Origin: Linyphia triangularis
Lineage: Eukaryota; Arthropoda; Arachnida; Araneae; Linyphiidae
Reading direction: 5' to 3'
NCBI GenBank assembly: GCA_963978545.1
Contig: OZ021721.1
Location: 39,791,348-39,855,347, forward strand
DNA: 64,000 nucleotides
Shown: positions 1 through 11,561 of the stretch, piece after piece
Layout of the letters: each line of letters starts with the position of its first letter
Numbering within the stretch: position 1 is the first letter of the stretch
Position numbers and translations under genes: made by a program
Notes under the pieces: model-generated
What the model was told of the DNA's origin: nothing
The model's input: only the letters and a program-made list of their open reading frames with translations
Database searches by the model: none

Positions 1-1094
1 AATGTGTGCAATGTTCAATACCCCTAGTTTTTATTCAGTCTTACCATTGCATTTTGATAGCTATAATTTGACAAAAGAAAAAAAGCCACGCTTTTGAAAA
101 CATGATTTTGAAAGTTGAACTCGAATTATAATCAGCCCTATGTGAACATAATTAAAGTTTAACTTTCAAAACGCTTTAAAAGAAGAAACATTCTTCAAAA
201 TGACCTACAAATTGACTTGAATATATGTAAAAAGGGAAAAAGTAGTATTTTATAAGAAACCAATTTTTGTTGTTGTTTTTGCCTAAAATTTTCCGCTTTT
301 TCGAGTAGATATACAGGTCAAATTACTGATAACTTTGACCACTAATAAATAAATTAAAATTAAAAGTAAATATGCTTAACAATAAACAGATGTATTTTAA
401 AAATACCATATTATGAACAAGATTTCTTTTGTGCATTGTATATTCTTGTACATTGGCTGTTTGGTTGGTTTACTTTGTTTTACCAACCTAAAAGATCTAC
501 TTTTTACAATCACAGAGATATAAAAATTGGTTATCATGGTATGATTTACATTTTTAACGATTGTAGGAAATTTTAAGTTTCATTTTAAATCATTCAATAA
601 ATGTAACTTCTTAAAAACGTTAAAAGTAACGTTTTGTGGAAAAAAAGAATCACAAAATATTTGGATTTCATTATGAAAATAATATTTTCGGCGCAAGAAT
701 GCTTCTGAAATTGGAACGTAAGTAAAATTTAACCCTTTGATAAAGGACACATTTTAATTATTGAAATACCTTCAATAGCTTTTGAGTTTTAATTTAATTT
801 AAAAAAGTATTGATTACCCCAATCATTAAATCCTGATTCCTCTACAAATTTGGGTAAAACATAAAATTAAACTATGATTAACAAGACTGTTACTTCACAC
901 TACTGTATAATATTCGAAGTTTTACCTAAATCGATTAATTAATAGTTAATGCCCAATTAAAATTTGGATCATCAAAATAAAAATATATATTTTCAGCAAT
1001 ATAAAAACCTAACCGCTAGCTTTTATATTTTTAATTTCTACACTGAGGGTACATTTTAATATTTGAGGTACATTGACTAATGTTCGAGTTATGA
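1..1094. other. AT-rich non-coding stretch left of the Helitron
   Basis: No plausible coding region is visible in any frame. The only structure I can support is the palindromic repeat at 104-174, listed separately. The rest is low-complexity A+T sequence with short homopolymer runs. There is a faint GGTTGGTTT at about 470 that resembles the tail repeat of the SINEs in this window, but it is too short to call. Confidence 0.6.
104..174. repeat. Short palindromic repeat, copy 1
   Basis: The left arm (104-133) reads GATTTTGAAAGTTGAACTCG and continues AATTATAATC. The right arm (148-174) is its imperfect reverse complement, ending CTTTCAAAACGC. A spacer of about 15 bases containing AGCCCTATGTG lies between them. 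A second palindrome with nearly the same arms is at 36882-36985, and a half-copy is at about 24695-24725. These look like members of one dispersed family, either a tiny inverted-repeat element or the ends of a larger one. No coding capacity and no confident classification. Confidence 0.5.
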
Positions 1095-1870
1095 TCTATA
1101 TATTTAATAGGCAATACGTTTTTTGGGGTTAGTCCGTCCGCCTAAACTGCTCAACCAATTTCAATGATCAAGGTGTCATTTTAAAGGAAATAAGCTGTAG
1201 ATTTGCCAAAACGTGCAAAAATAATTTATTAACACTTTATTAATTAGTTAAATTTCAATATTTTTCATCATTAAGCTACTACAAAGCCTCAATGATTTTG
1301 AATATATGATTGGCAACATCCTTACGTATGTAAACAAACCGGCTGCACAGGGGTTCAACCAACCAACCAACCGTTGCTAATTTTAAAACTATCTACGTAT
1401 GTAAACAAACCCGTTGGTAATTTTAACGCTCTTTTTAAACTCTTCGTTTCAAAGTTGATTTTTTCTGTTTTTCTGAAGCATTTTTGTATTAGAGTAATTA
1501 TTATTTTGAAGTATTTCTATCCAGAAAATGCTTCGCGTTGGACGCCGTTCTCTAAAGGGGTGACTTATCAGAATAAATAAAAGATATTGGGACTTCAATG
1601 TAAGGGCATAGCTAATGAAATTTTAAGTCAGAATGTTGGCGGATAGTATATTTAACTTTCTGTTATGAAACTTGCAATTTGGGTGTTTTCTCTATTAGGC
1701 CTTACATTAAATTTATAAAAAATTGGTTACATTTTTTATGGCTGGCAAACCTATTCGAGAGCAGCATGATGTTTTAACCACAAATTGGACCGGCAAAGTT
1801 GCTCAATCCTTGCGCAGCGAGGCGTTTGGGGGTTGGCGAGCGTTAGCGAGCAGGGGGCAAAGCCCCCTAG
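1095..1870 (+). mobile_element. Non-autonomous Helitron, 776 bp
   Basis: The sequence shows the Helitron hallmarks together. The 5' end is TCTATATATTTAATAGGC, preceded by A at 1094. The 3' end is CTAG (1867-1870), followed by T at 1871, so the element sits between A and T with no target duplication. A GC-rich hairpin (AGGGGGC-AAA-GCCCCCT, 1852-1868) lies just before the end. The 3' subterminal GC-rich block (GCGAGCGTTAGCGAGC) is far richer in G+C than its surroundings. No Rep/helicase coding is present, so it would depend on an autonomous partner. The hairpin is closer to the terminus than the usual ~10 nt. Two direct copies of TACGTATGTAAACAAAC (about 1325 and 1395) flank an (AACC)n remnant inside it. 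Confidence 0.85.
1852..1868 (+). repeat. Helitron 3'-terminal hairpin
   Basis: A perfect 7-bp GC-rich stem with an AAA loop, two bases before the Helitron end at 1870. In Helitrons the 3' hairpin marks the end of the transferred strand. Just upstream, GCGAGCGTTAGCGAGC is a second, imperfectly self-complementary block. Confidence 0.8.
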
Positions 1871-1921
1871 TTCAATTAAATATCGATTAAGCCAATCATT
1901 AATTTCTCCTAACTCTACCTC

Positions 1922-2102
1922 GCCGACCAAACGGTATAGTGGTTAGCATGCTAGCTTCTAGACCACGAGGTTGCGGGTTCGAGTCCCGTGTTAGGCATGG
2001 GTGTTTGTAAATGTATGTTGGCTTGTCTAATGATGAATGTTTCGGCGCATTATAGCCCTCGTGTTGCTGACGGCGCCAGATAATCTGAAAACAACCAACC
2101 AA
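1922..2102 (+). mobile_element. tRNA-derived SINE, subfamily A, with perfect TSD
   Basis: The head resembles a tRNA: an A-box region TAGTGGTTAGCATGC at about 1938 and an exact B box GGTTCGAGTCC at 1976-1986. A ~110-bp unrelated body follows, then an AACAACCAACCAA tail. The element is flanked by a perfect 14-bp direct repeat, CCTAACTCTACCTC, at 1908-1921 and 2103-2116. That is the target duplication expected from LINE-driven retroposition, and its perfection suggests a fairly recent insertion. Transcription would be by RNA polymerase III from the internal A and B boxes. A second copy in the opposite orientation is at 28994-29170. It is not a functional tRNA: there is no 3' acceptor half after the B box. 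Confidence 0.88.
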
Positions 2103-2116
2103 CCTAACTCTACCTC

Positions 2117-4870
2117 TAACTTTGATAGAATACTAGAAATTTTAGACCAAAAAAGAACTGTTAATTCACACAACTGTAAGGCTATTATCTCAACAATTCC
2201 TTACATAAATATATAAGATTAAATAGTCATATTTATTATCTTACTTTTTACTAAATCCAACTGATAAACTTTCACCTGCTTATCACTTCACCTGCGTTGT
2301 CGGCAATGAATGGAGATTGTGAGGTACAGCTTGATTTCTTGAAGATTTTTTACGGGTTTTTTACCAATTCCTTCTTAAGAGTTTCGTTTTGAACAATTAC
2401 TTTGGATACACCTCAGCGCACAAATATGACTATATTACACTAATGACGTTAGGAAATTATTACTTCTACTTCAGTGAGAGTTTAAAATGAAGTAAAAAAA
2501 AAAAATCCTGATACTTTGTTTCGTTTTCAACTAATGACCCAACTCAACTGCGATGAACTCAATTAATTAAATCTTCATTACTTTTCTTTGAAAAATAATA
2601 TAGAAATGAAATGTCAATGATATCCAAGGATTTGGGTCCAAATGAAGTGATCTCAATGGTTGTGGTCCCTAGTGATGTACAGGATGATTGATTACATACT
2701 TGGTGGTGATATACAGAACTCTTGAAGCGTGAATATTCTCATTTCATCAATTTGTAAATTAATTCAAGTGACTCATTTCAAGATAAATGGAACACGAAAT
2801 CGGGAATCTTTCTAATAAGTGTTTCCTTTCATTTAAATAACAATTGTAAATTGCCTCTAAATTTGGTAGTTAATTGAACAGCCTAAAAATGCTATAAGAT
2901 CCCCCCAAAGTGCCAAGCTCAACTTAAATAATGTTTTAATTTTTATTAATTCCTTACAAAAGATATTTATACTAAAAAAAAATTATCTCTTTGAAAAATT
3001 TTTCATTATTGCTTAAGAACTTTTCCTATAAAGTTGAACTTGGTGTTTTGAGGATACCATTTCTTTTTTTGAAAAATCAATGCAATTAATATTGAACTAT
3101 ATTTTTGGCAGTTATTTTTTATGAGAATACCATTTACATCTAACCTATAAAACTTTACTTGGCAAGATGGAAATGTATAATAAGTATATAATTAAACTAA
3201 TACTTACGAATATTTTTTAATAAGTTACGTTATAATATTTTTCATTTACTATTAGCTTTTTTGTTGATTTTCAAAACTTTTTATTTTTTATCAATTTATT
3301 ACTCATTATTAACACTCATGCAATAAATAAATGCATTTTCAAATTGTTTCATAGATGATTTTTAAAGTTACTCATAAAAATGAGAAATGTTCCATATGAA
3401 TATAAACGAGCTTTTAAATATACATTTTATGCAACACATTTACAATTCTAATTAAAAATTTACAGATATTCTAAATCAAGTTATGTTTTAACATGTTTTG
3501 GAAATTTCGAAAAATTATACAAAATCAAAATTTTATTATCTAGCTAAGATCCCTCCAAAGTATATCCCTAGATATATTTTTTATTCTGCGTAATTTTTCC
3601 CTTAGGATGTAACGAAGAAAAAAAGGTAAACCATTTTTTCGTGACAAGCATGATATTTTTCTTGCCCTTTTCTTTTACTTCAGGTAGAAAATAGTGCCAT
3701 TTGGCGAAATGTAAAATTTCATTTTTATTTTGATTATTTCCTCCAATTTTAAATCCAGAATACATTTCTTTCCTGAGTTATCAAAAACTTTTTATGCATT
3801 TCGCCCTAGAGCAAGACTGGGAATAAAACATTACTTTTTATCATTCATTTTTTCTGTTTCATTCCATAAAGTCCACTTCATTTATATTTCTGTCAACGGA
3901 AAAAGTCTTCGTTAGATGCATAAAAAACAAAATCCATTCGAGGATATTCTTTCTATTGGCAAGATATGACATCTACTGTCGTGTACACTTATGATTGGAT
4001 TTTTTGTATATAAATCTAGACTGGGGGGGGGGGGGGGTATTTCAGAAAAAGAACACCAAGAAATTCTTTATTTCATTCAAACTATTCGTGTTATTACGTT
4101 ATAACAACCATTTATCTTAGAGTTGAGACACGAGAGAATAAAATCACATGTATTTAACGTAAATTAATTGAGTAAATATGCTAATAAGTTGATGTTCTAA
4201 GGCGAATCTATGTTCATGTGGCATACAAGCCATTAAAACTATTATTAGAATTATATTTATTTTATTTCAATCATAAAAATAAGTATAAAACTTAAATAAG
4301 AAATGTACTTAAGTTAATTGTGGTTTTAATGCTATAGTTTATACATTGTTCAATTCTTAGTAATTTAATTTATTTAGAAAAATGAAATTGTATTTTTGTG
4401 TGAAAGTATGTTTCTATTAAAAAATGAAATTATGTTTTCATTTAAAAATAAAATTGTGTTTTAATTTATTAGATATATTTTATGCATTTGATACAAATTA
4501 AGTGTTCGCATATTGTACTTTGTATTTTAATGAAATTTGCATAAATCTTTAATAATATTTATTCTACTGTATTGAAATTAGTAATACTTGTCTTACACTC
4601 TATGTAAATTAACTGAGCCTGTCTGGTTAGTATAAAAATAAAAATATGCTCATAAAAAAAATTCTAATGGGATCATTGAAAATGATGTAAGAAAAAAAAA
4701 AGGCAAACAATATTTAAAGGACAGCAATTATATGACAGCTATTCAAAGTTACATTGGATTCTTGTTACTTTTAATTACTCGTATGTTTACATAGAGAAAT
4801 GAAAGTATAGCATTCAATAAAAATCGATTTTTTTTTTGCATTTCCCCACGTTTTGGAAAGCCCTGATTTC
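2117..4870. other. AT-rich non-coding stretch
   Basis: I see no gene or classifiable repeat. Short frames here have the Lys/Asn/Phe/Ile-rich composition of translated AT-rich DNA. A run of 15 G residues at 4023-4037 is the only striking feature. Confidence 0.55.
4023..4037 (+). repeat. Poly-G tract (15 G)
   Basis: An uninterrupted run of 15 G in very AT-rich surroundings. Similar G or C runs occur at 23256-23268, 54124-54136 and 62400-62416. Such runs can form G-quadruplexes and are prone to length error in assembly, so the exact count is uncertain. Confidence 0.7.
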
Positions 4871-4879
4871 AAAAAAGTG

Positions 4880-5100
4880 GTCTAGAAAAAATGTATGTAT
4901 GTCGACATGTGGTCAGTATAACTCCAGAACAAATTGGTTTACGACGTTCAAATTTTGAGAGTGGATTAGTGGTGTCCATGAAACCTACCATTAAGGTTTT
5001 CGTTCAAATCACGCATTCGTATAAGGTTGAAATAATGAAAAATCATGTTTATCAGCAATTGCTAAAAAACGTCTCTAACAATTTTGATTAAAATCTCTAT
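4880..5100 (+). repeat. Unclassified repeat-like segment
   Basis: The stretch around ATGTATGTATGTCGACATGT and AACTCCAGAACAAATTGG resembles non-coding segments I associate with dispersed arthropod transposable elements. I cannot name the family or find its ends. It can be read as a 66-codon frame, but nothing in that peptide is recognisable. Treat it as a low-confidence repeat. Confidence 0.2.
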
Positions 5101-5930
5101 GCTAATGCCTCTTAAGATGATCTAATCGTCCTCACCTTCGATAAAAACGTAAAATGTTGAAAAACTAGTGTCTTTAACACGGAACTCTCTGCTCTTGATC
5201 ATTGCCAATCAATGAATGATTTTGTATGTATTTACACAATTTCATTTGTATTTACACAAACAATAATTTAATGTGCCTAAAATACATTTCAATAATATTA
5301 CAAATCAGTAATATGACTACTGTAATTTTTCAATGCAATATTTATGTTGTATATTAAAAAATAATTTTTTTATATATAAAAAGTGGTTAATTTAATATTC
5401 ATGCGATTTTATATAATTCATTCAAGCAATTCTTACCATTTAATTCTGAAAATTATTTTATTTACAAATCTATGTAAGTTTGACACATAACTATTAAATC
5501 TATTTATGAAAAGATAATTATGTTCTTAATATTAACATTAAGATAAAAAGCATGTTTGATTGTATTAAACAACACTTATTTTTTTCAAGTATTAGTTTCC
5601 TTAGTGTTTCTTCAATTTACAAAGTTAGTTTGAGTGTAGAATAGAACAAGTGTAATTCCTTAATCGGATGTCTAGGAGTAGAACATTTTAATCCAGTTGA
5701 AATACAATTTTTTTAGTCAGTTAACAGTTATTCCTTAATAGTTTCACAGATCTTGGTAGAAAGTGTTATCACCATACTCACATTTTATTATTATATAACG
5801 AAATATACTTGTGATTGCTTTAATGCTTCAAAAATACTTCAAATTAGTCTACAGGTACACAGCAAAAATTTAGAAAATAACCTCAACATTGAACCCACTT
5901 CATATTTAGTGCTCAAAATAGCTTTATTTT
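5101..5930. other. AT-rich non-coding stretch
   Basis: Nothing supportable. It contains a short direct repeat TGTATTTACACAA (around 5226 and 5250) and otherwise simple A+T sequence. Confidence 0.5.
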
Positions 5931-5934
5931 TATA

Positions 5935-6260
5935 AATAAAATAACATTTTACAGCGATATGTTACCGCCAAATTAACAACCGTTCTTCCTGGATACAATA
6001 CCCCAATTTCGTTCAACCCTGCCTTGAACTGCAAATTTCCTACACTTTTCATAGTAGTAAACAATACATTTCCTACTACCCAATGCCAGTCGTCTGTTAG
6101 GAAACAAAAAGACTTGCAACAGACAGGTTCCATCTGTGTGGTAGCGATCTTCATTTCGCCATCAATCATGGCAACTACAACAACAGTAGCGACTGTTCGA
6201 AGGTTCTTCATCACTATCATCTGAACGATCATTTGTTGCCTTTGGAACTAGTGCGAGCTA
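5935..6260 (-). other. Possible decayed coding segment, unrecognised
   Basis: This segment is less AT-rich than its neighbours. On the minus strand, one frame near 6240 reads an acidic patch (ATNDRSDDSDEEPS) and then meets a stop, while a different frame stays open for 100 codons. Acidic Ser/Asp/Glu patches occur near the N-termini of some transposases and many nuclear proteins, but nothing here identifies a family. It could be a broken transposon gene or chance. I assign no function. Confidence 0.15.
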
Positions 6261-6736
6261 CACACAGAGGGAAAAAAAGAAACTATAAATGATGAAGCGA
6301 GGAAGATGCACTCAAATGATAACGTCTCCATATTTTGTCATGTTCATGTCGAGGTAATATCAAGAAATGCATGGGGAAGGGGATAGTGAAGGATCTATCT
6401 TTTATCAATTTGTTTCGAGAGATTTTGGAAGGCATTGTACTTGACCGTTGATGAAGAGATTTTGATGGTGCTTCTGTTTTGGAAGGGATTTCGCATTCAT
6501 AGGGTGAGCATTTAACAATGAACGAATGATAGCAATAAACGGATAAACGGTGACTCAACAATAAACGGATGAGTATGAACATTAAAAAGGTGAATGCTGA
6601 GGTAACTTGTAAATACATAATTATTCATTTACTGAATTTATAAAAAAAATATATTGTCATAAATTATAAGATGACGTCATATTTGCGCCATTAACAAAAT
6701 GATGTTTAAATTTAAAACAAACAACAAAAACTGACA
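6261..6736. other. Moderate-complexity non-coding stretch
   Basis: Contains tandem-like ATAAACGGATAAACGG and ATAAACGGATGAG motifs (about 6534-6570). A 111-codon minus-strand frame (6283-6618) has no recognisable motif. It may be flanking sequence of the Tc1 remnant that follows; no TIR was found. Confidence 0.35.
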
Positions 6737-7171
6737 TTAATAGGGTGTGCGAGAACCCCTCACCTGCATACAAAGTGTACAGTGTGTGATCATGCATGTT
6801 AAGAGGTGATCACCCACAACAGAGTCCATTAATCGCAATTTCTCCTATAGGGCAGTTTCTAAATCTCTGACAGTGACTGGAGGTGGGAAACGTCTACATA
6901 CAGCACGGTCGAGGGCATCCCAAAGATTTTCAATAGAATTAAGGTTCGGTGAGTAAGCCGGCCACTCCATACGCTCAATTCCCTCACTCTCCAAAAAGTC
7001 ATCAACGATGGCAGCTCTATGGGAACGTGCATTATTGTCCATTAAAACGAAAGAAGGACCAACTGCTACAGCGTACAGTTTCACAATGGGGTCTAAGACG
7101 ACTTCATCTCGATACCGTAAAGCCGTCACGGAACCTCGTCTAAAGATTTTAAGGTTGGTGCGATATCCCAA
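6737..7171 (-). pseudogene. Tc1-like transposase, C-terminal fragment
   Basis: Read on the minus strand, this is the C-terminal part of a Tc1/mariner transposase of the DDE superfamily, which cuts and joins transposon ends. Visible motifs are the strand with the second catalytic Asp (FVLMDNNARSH), the segment WPAYSPNLNSIENLW carrying the catalytic Glu, and a C-terminal RGSRTPY followed by a stop at 6737-6739. An in-frame TAG near 6845, just after the LETAL segment, splits the reading frame. The N-terminal DNA-binding half and first catalytic Asp are missing: homology stops at 7171, right where the ~140-bp tandem repeat begins. It is therefore a dead 5'-truncated copy. I found no TIR after the stop. 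The family assignment is firm; the boundaries are approximate. Confidence 0.88.
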
Positions 7172-7204
7172 TCTAGCAATTACAATTACAATCTATTACA
7201 ATCT

Positions 7205-8365
7205 CGATTAACCATTTTTAAAGGGTCAAACGTTCCAAACGAAAGACATTCGAATGTTCTACTTACAATGTAGTCAAATATCTCATATACGGTACAAATG
7301 TCAATAAGGGCAAGCATAAAAAAAGTAAACAACTCCAAAATCGATTCACTAATTTTAAATGATCGAAAAGGGGTCAAAACGTTCCAAATAGGAATATTCC
7401 AGTATTCAACTTCCAGTGCAGTCACATCTCTGAAAATTGGTACAAATGTCATCAAGGGCAAGCATTGAAAAAGTAAACTATTCCTATGTTGATTATCCAG
7501 TTTTAAGGGATCGAAATGGGGTCAAACGTTCTAAACGTAGAATTTTCAAATGTCCCACTTGCAATATAGCCACAACTCTGATATTTGGAACAAAAATCAA
7601 CAAGGACAAGAATATAAAAAGTAAGCAATATCGACCTCGATTAATTAACTAATATTAAAGGGTCGAAATAATCCAAATAAGTCATATCCCAATGTCCCAC
7701 TTTCAATAAAGTCACAACTCTGAAATTTAATACCAAGGGCAAGTATTGATAAAGTAAAGAATTCCAATCTTGATTAACATAGCTTAAGGAGTCAAAAGAG
7801 GGTCAAAAGGTTCCAAACGATAATTATCTCAATATCCCACTTTCAATTCAGTTACAACTCTGGAATTTGGAACCAAGGTGAGTTAAAGTGAGTTATTTCG
7901 ATCTCGATTAATTCATTTTAAAGGGTCGAAACGTTCGATACGAGGAATAACGCAATGTCCCCTTTTGAGAGAAGTCCCAACTCTGTAATTTTATACATGT
8001 GTCAATAAAGTAAGATATTCCAATAGTGATTCATTAATTTTAAATGGTCGAAAGGGGTCGAAATGTTCCAAACGAGTTTCACTTCCAATGTAGTCACAAC
8101 TCTGCAATTTGGTCCAAATATAAGCAAAGCGAAACATAGAAAATGTAAGCTCTCCCTATCACGATTAATTCATTTTAAAGGGTCGAAATGGGGTCAAAAC
8201 GTTCCATATGCGAAGAATATCCCTATACCCTATTTTCAATACAGTCATAATTATAAAATTTAAAACAAAATTCAACAGGGGCAAACATAGATAAACTAAG
8301 GTATTTCAATTTTGATAAATTTTTAGGGGTCGACACTGGATCGAACATCCAACGAAGATATGGAA
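7205..8365. repeat. Degenerate tandem repeat, ~140-bp unit, about 9 copies
   Basis: Each unit starts with a variant of AAAGGGTCGAAAxGGGGTCAAACGTTCC. Later come a CCCACTTxCAATxxAGTCACAACTCTG block, a GGxAC AAATxTCAACAAGGGCAAGCAT block and an AAGTAA segment before CGATTAATT. Motif starts near 7222, 7371, 7518, 7660, 7800, 7922, 8057, 8190 and 8328 give periods of about 122-150 bp. Units have diverged by point changes and small indels, so the array is old. No unit has a conserved open frame, arguing against a protein repeat. Its left end touches the truncation point of the Tc1 fragment. A similar array may occur elsewhere as a satellite. Confidence 0.85.
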
Positions 8366-11300
8366 TGCATGAATGCCTTTTGATTGATAAAATGCACATG
8401 TTAAATTTTGTAGCTATTTTTCGGATATTCAGCTAGTTATTATATAAAATAAAGAAAGGCATATTTCTGTTTTGGCTATAGTGAGTCAGCTACTTAACCA
8501 AATGATAAAATTTAGAAACCATTGTGTAAAATCTAACATGTCTAATATAATTCAGAGAAATCGCAAATTCTCAGGATTGGTACTTATATAAATTGTCCAA
8601 TATTGTCTATTGCTGTCATCTAGGTACATTATACAAACAAAAATGTGTACAATGGATATATATTTCAATTTACTTCGTGAGAAAAACAAAAACAACTGTT
8701 TTTTTTTTTTTTATTATTATAAATGTTTATAGTTTTTTTACTATGAAAGGTCATATTTGTATGAAAAAAAAAAAAAAAAACTATAATATGAATAATATCA
8801 ACTCAATATTTAAAAAACATATCAGTGTTAGGTATAAAAGTATATAATGTATTATATTTAATGTTTGTTTCAAACGCTAGTTTAAACCGCAAACTTAATT
8901 AGAATGTAGCTTTAGAAGAAAACAGTGTTTTAATCATTAACAATTCAGAAAAAAAAAAATCCCAATTTAAAAACAGAAACGCATATTCTTTTGTCTCTAT
9001 AAGATAAATGATGGTCGAAAGCCAAACACATTTTTTTTAACCTTATATTCTGAATTTACTTCGTAAAATATAGGTGCATATATAATATAGTCATTTTAGA
9101 AGGGATGAATGCCTACTGGTAGTAAGTAAAGAAACGAGGTCATTGTTCATAGATATTTTACCCAGAACAGCAAAGAAATTTTCCCTCATATATGAAATGT
9201 TTATCAGTATACAGTGATGAAATTTTGAATTTTAGATGAATAAAGTATTCTATGTCAAGTTTCAGGATCAAAAATAGGGTATTGTATTAAAGTCTTCAGA
9301 AATACATTTTCCCTAGAAAGCTAGTCACCCCACCACTTAAGAAATATATTTAATATAGGACTATAGAAAACCATAAACGTGGCTCGTGGATGTTAACGAC
9401 TTTATCTGAAGACTTTTAGAACAAATGACCTATTCATTGTTTGAATATTTTGTGTACTGAACATTCAAATATTTAGTTAGTTCAAATTGAACATCCACTA
9501 TCGCTTATAATCATTCTTAAACTATTTCAATCTACAGTGTACAGTATGTTTCAGTTACCGGTTATTTTATTTGTATTTTAGTAAGTTACTTATAAAGGGA
9601 TGTAATGGAAGGTGAATACTTATTAAATTAATTGATAATACCTTAACATTCTATTATCAGATCAATACTTTTTATCTGAAATATTTTACTAACAGAAAAA
9701 AATGACAGCTATTCTAATTAAAAATAATATTTATAATTATTTATATTTCTTAAATAAATGTGGATATTTATGCTTGTTGCACAACTATGAATTTAAAATC
9801 CCAATTAAAAAATAATTGTCCATTATAAATTTTACTGGAAGTGCCTATTAGTTAATATATTGGAATATATATACTCATGCAAAACAAATCTCAAAACCAG
9901 AACAATTCATCTTGATTTAAGTTTCTTTAAAGAATAATTTCTAGCATAGATATTGGATGGAGAACTAGATCATATTTTCAATAATCCTTTCTACGGAGCT
10001 CATTCTTCATACTTATGTATTCCCATTTATATTCTGAAATATGTTTTTGATTTTACATTTTCTTTCTGGATTCTGAAGTTTCTATTTTTACAGAAGTTTA
10101 TATGTAAAAGCCCTAAGATACCTTGAAAAGTTTTAAAGATTCTGTTTTTTAATGCTGTTTGTAAACGGCGATGTTGCATCTGATATATTTTCGATACATT
10201 TTGCGATAGTTAAAAATAGCACTGCATAATATACATGTAGAATAAAATTGGGAGGAACTTTTAATTTAAATATTATCACTGACTCCTATTGGGTTGAATA
10301 TTAAAACTCATCTGGTTAGTAACTGATTGGATATAAATTTAAAAAATTTTACATTTTGTAATTACTTTCGTAAGTTTTAACAGTATTAATATATTGAAAG
10401 TTTATAAAAAAATATGTTTATTATCTCAATAAAAAATAGGAGCATATAAACTATTACTTAAATAACTGTATGAATATAAAAAAAATTATGAAAGATATCT
10501 TGATTATTTTTAAAAATATACTGTATATTTAGCAAATACATTTAAAGGCAGTCCAAATAAAACATAACCCTTTTACTTGTACCAATTTTATAATCGAAGT
10601 TATTGATCAACTTCTTAATATATATTAATGCTTATTCTGTCTTGCTTGAAGTCGATGTAATAAATTATCAAATTTAAAATATATCTGATCACATGGAAAC
10701 AATATTTTTGTCTTCATGGTTTCTCCATAAATTGTTTATAAAAGAGCAATGGCATGTTAAAAGTTTAAGCTTAACATATTATTTTATATCTATAAAAGAA
10801 AATTCATTCACATAGCCAATGTAACTGCCGCAGAAAATATTTCAGATTTCTGATTCAGTTATTTTGAAAAGTGCTTACAAGCTTGGAACGTCTTGTATTC
10901 TTTATTTCACTTTTTTCTTTGCAATAAAAATATCAAACTCTGTGAATCAAGCATGATTTGATTTTGGCTGTGTGCCAGATGTTTTAGTTCGTTCTTTTAA
11001 AGCATCTCGAATTGTCTTTTGGTGGTTCAGCGGTTTCCCTTTGAACACATAAGGATATCGAAACTCTATTGTAGACGATCTTATAAGGAACAAAATATCA
11101 TATCTTTTACTCAAAACATTTTTGCCAAGTTTATTCAAACTCAATAAGCATTAGTATACATCTAGAACTACAATGAACTTCAAAAATGAATGTAATGAAC
11201 ACAAAACTGACAAATGGTTTATTGCAAAATTTGTATAATTTTACTATCCTTTTAACATGCTTGCTCTAGAAAGAAAATACTCTTACTTTAAAATATAATA

Positions 11301-11561
11301 CGATTGTTCTTGAAGGAAAACATACTTATTCATGAAACCAAGGTTGAATTACGGTAACTTACGAAAAAGCAAATTAATACCAAATATAGAGTAGTCTTCA
11401 AAAAGTGAATCTATGTCATAAACAAATCATAATGAAATTGAAAGAATCCATCAGTAAAAAGCAAAATGTTTCTTTTCTCCATTTATAATGCAAACATTTT
11501 ACCTGCCAATATTTTAAAAATGTTCAAGAGTTAGCATGATCCAAATACATATATACATATA
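8366..11561. other. AT-rich non-coding stretch
   Basis: Mostly unique-looking A+T sequence with homopolymer runs near 8700 and 8765. No transposase motifs, TIR pairs or convincing genes. The one frame with less biased composition is 10947-11144 (minus), listed separately. Confidence 0.5.
10947..11144 (-). other. Small open frame of unknown nature, 65 codons
   Basis: The peptide composition (for example YVFKGKPLNHQKTIRDALK) is less dominated by Phe/Ile/Asn than most frames here, so it may be a fragment of a real exon or of a transposon gene. There is no recognisable domain, no clear promoter, and no splice site I would defend. It starts at an ATG after AT-rich sequence and ends at TGA. Chance remains the most likely explanation. 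Confidence 0.15.

Noticed and set aside
1930..1990. tRNA gene
   Set aside because: Good A and B boxes, but no 3' acceptor arm. The sequence continues into a SINE body and tail with a target duplication. The same applies to the heads at 29110-29170 and 48780-48840.
6283..6618. 111-codon minus-strand frame
   Set aside because: No motif and no homology I can recall. Repeated ATAAACGG words suggest non-coding sequence.
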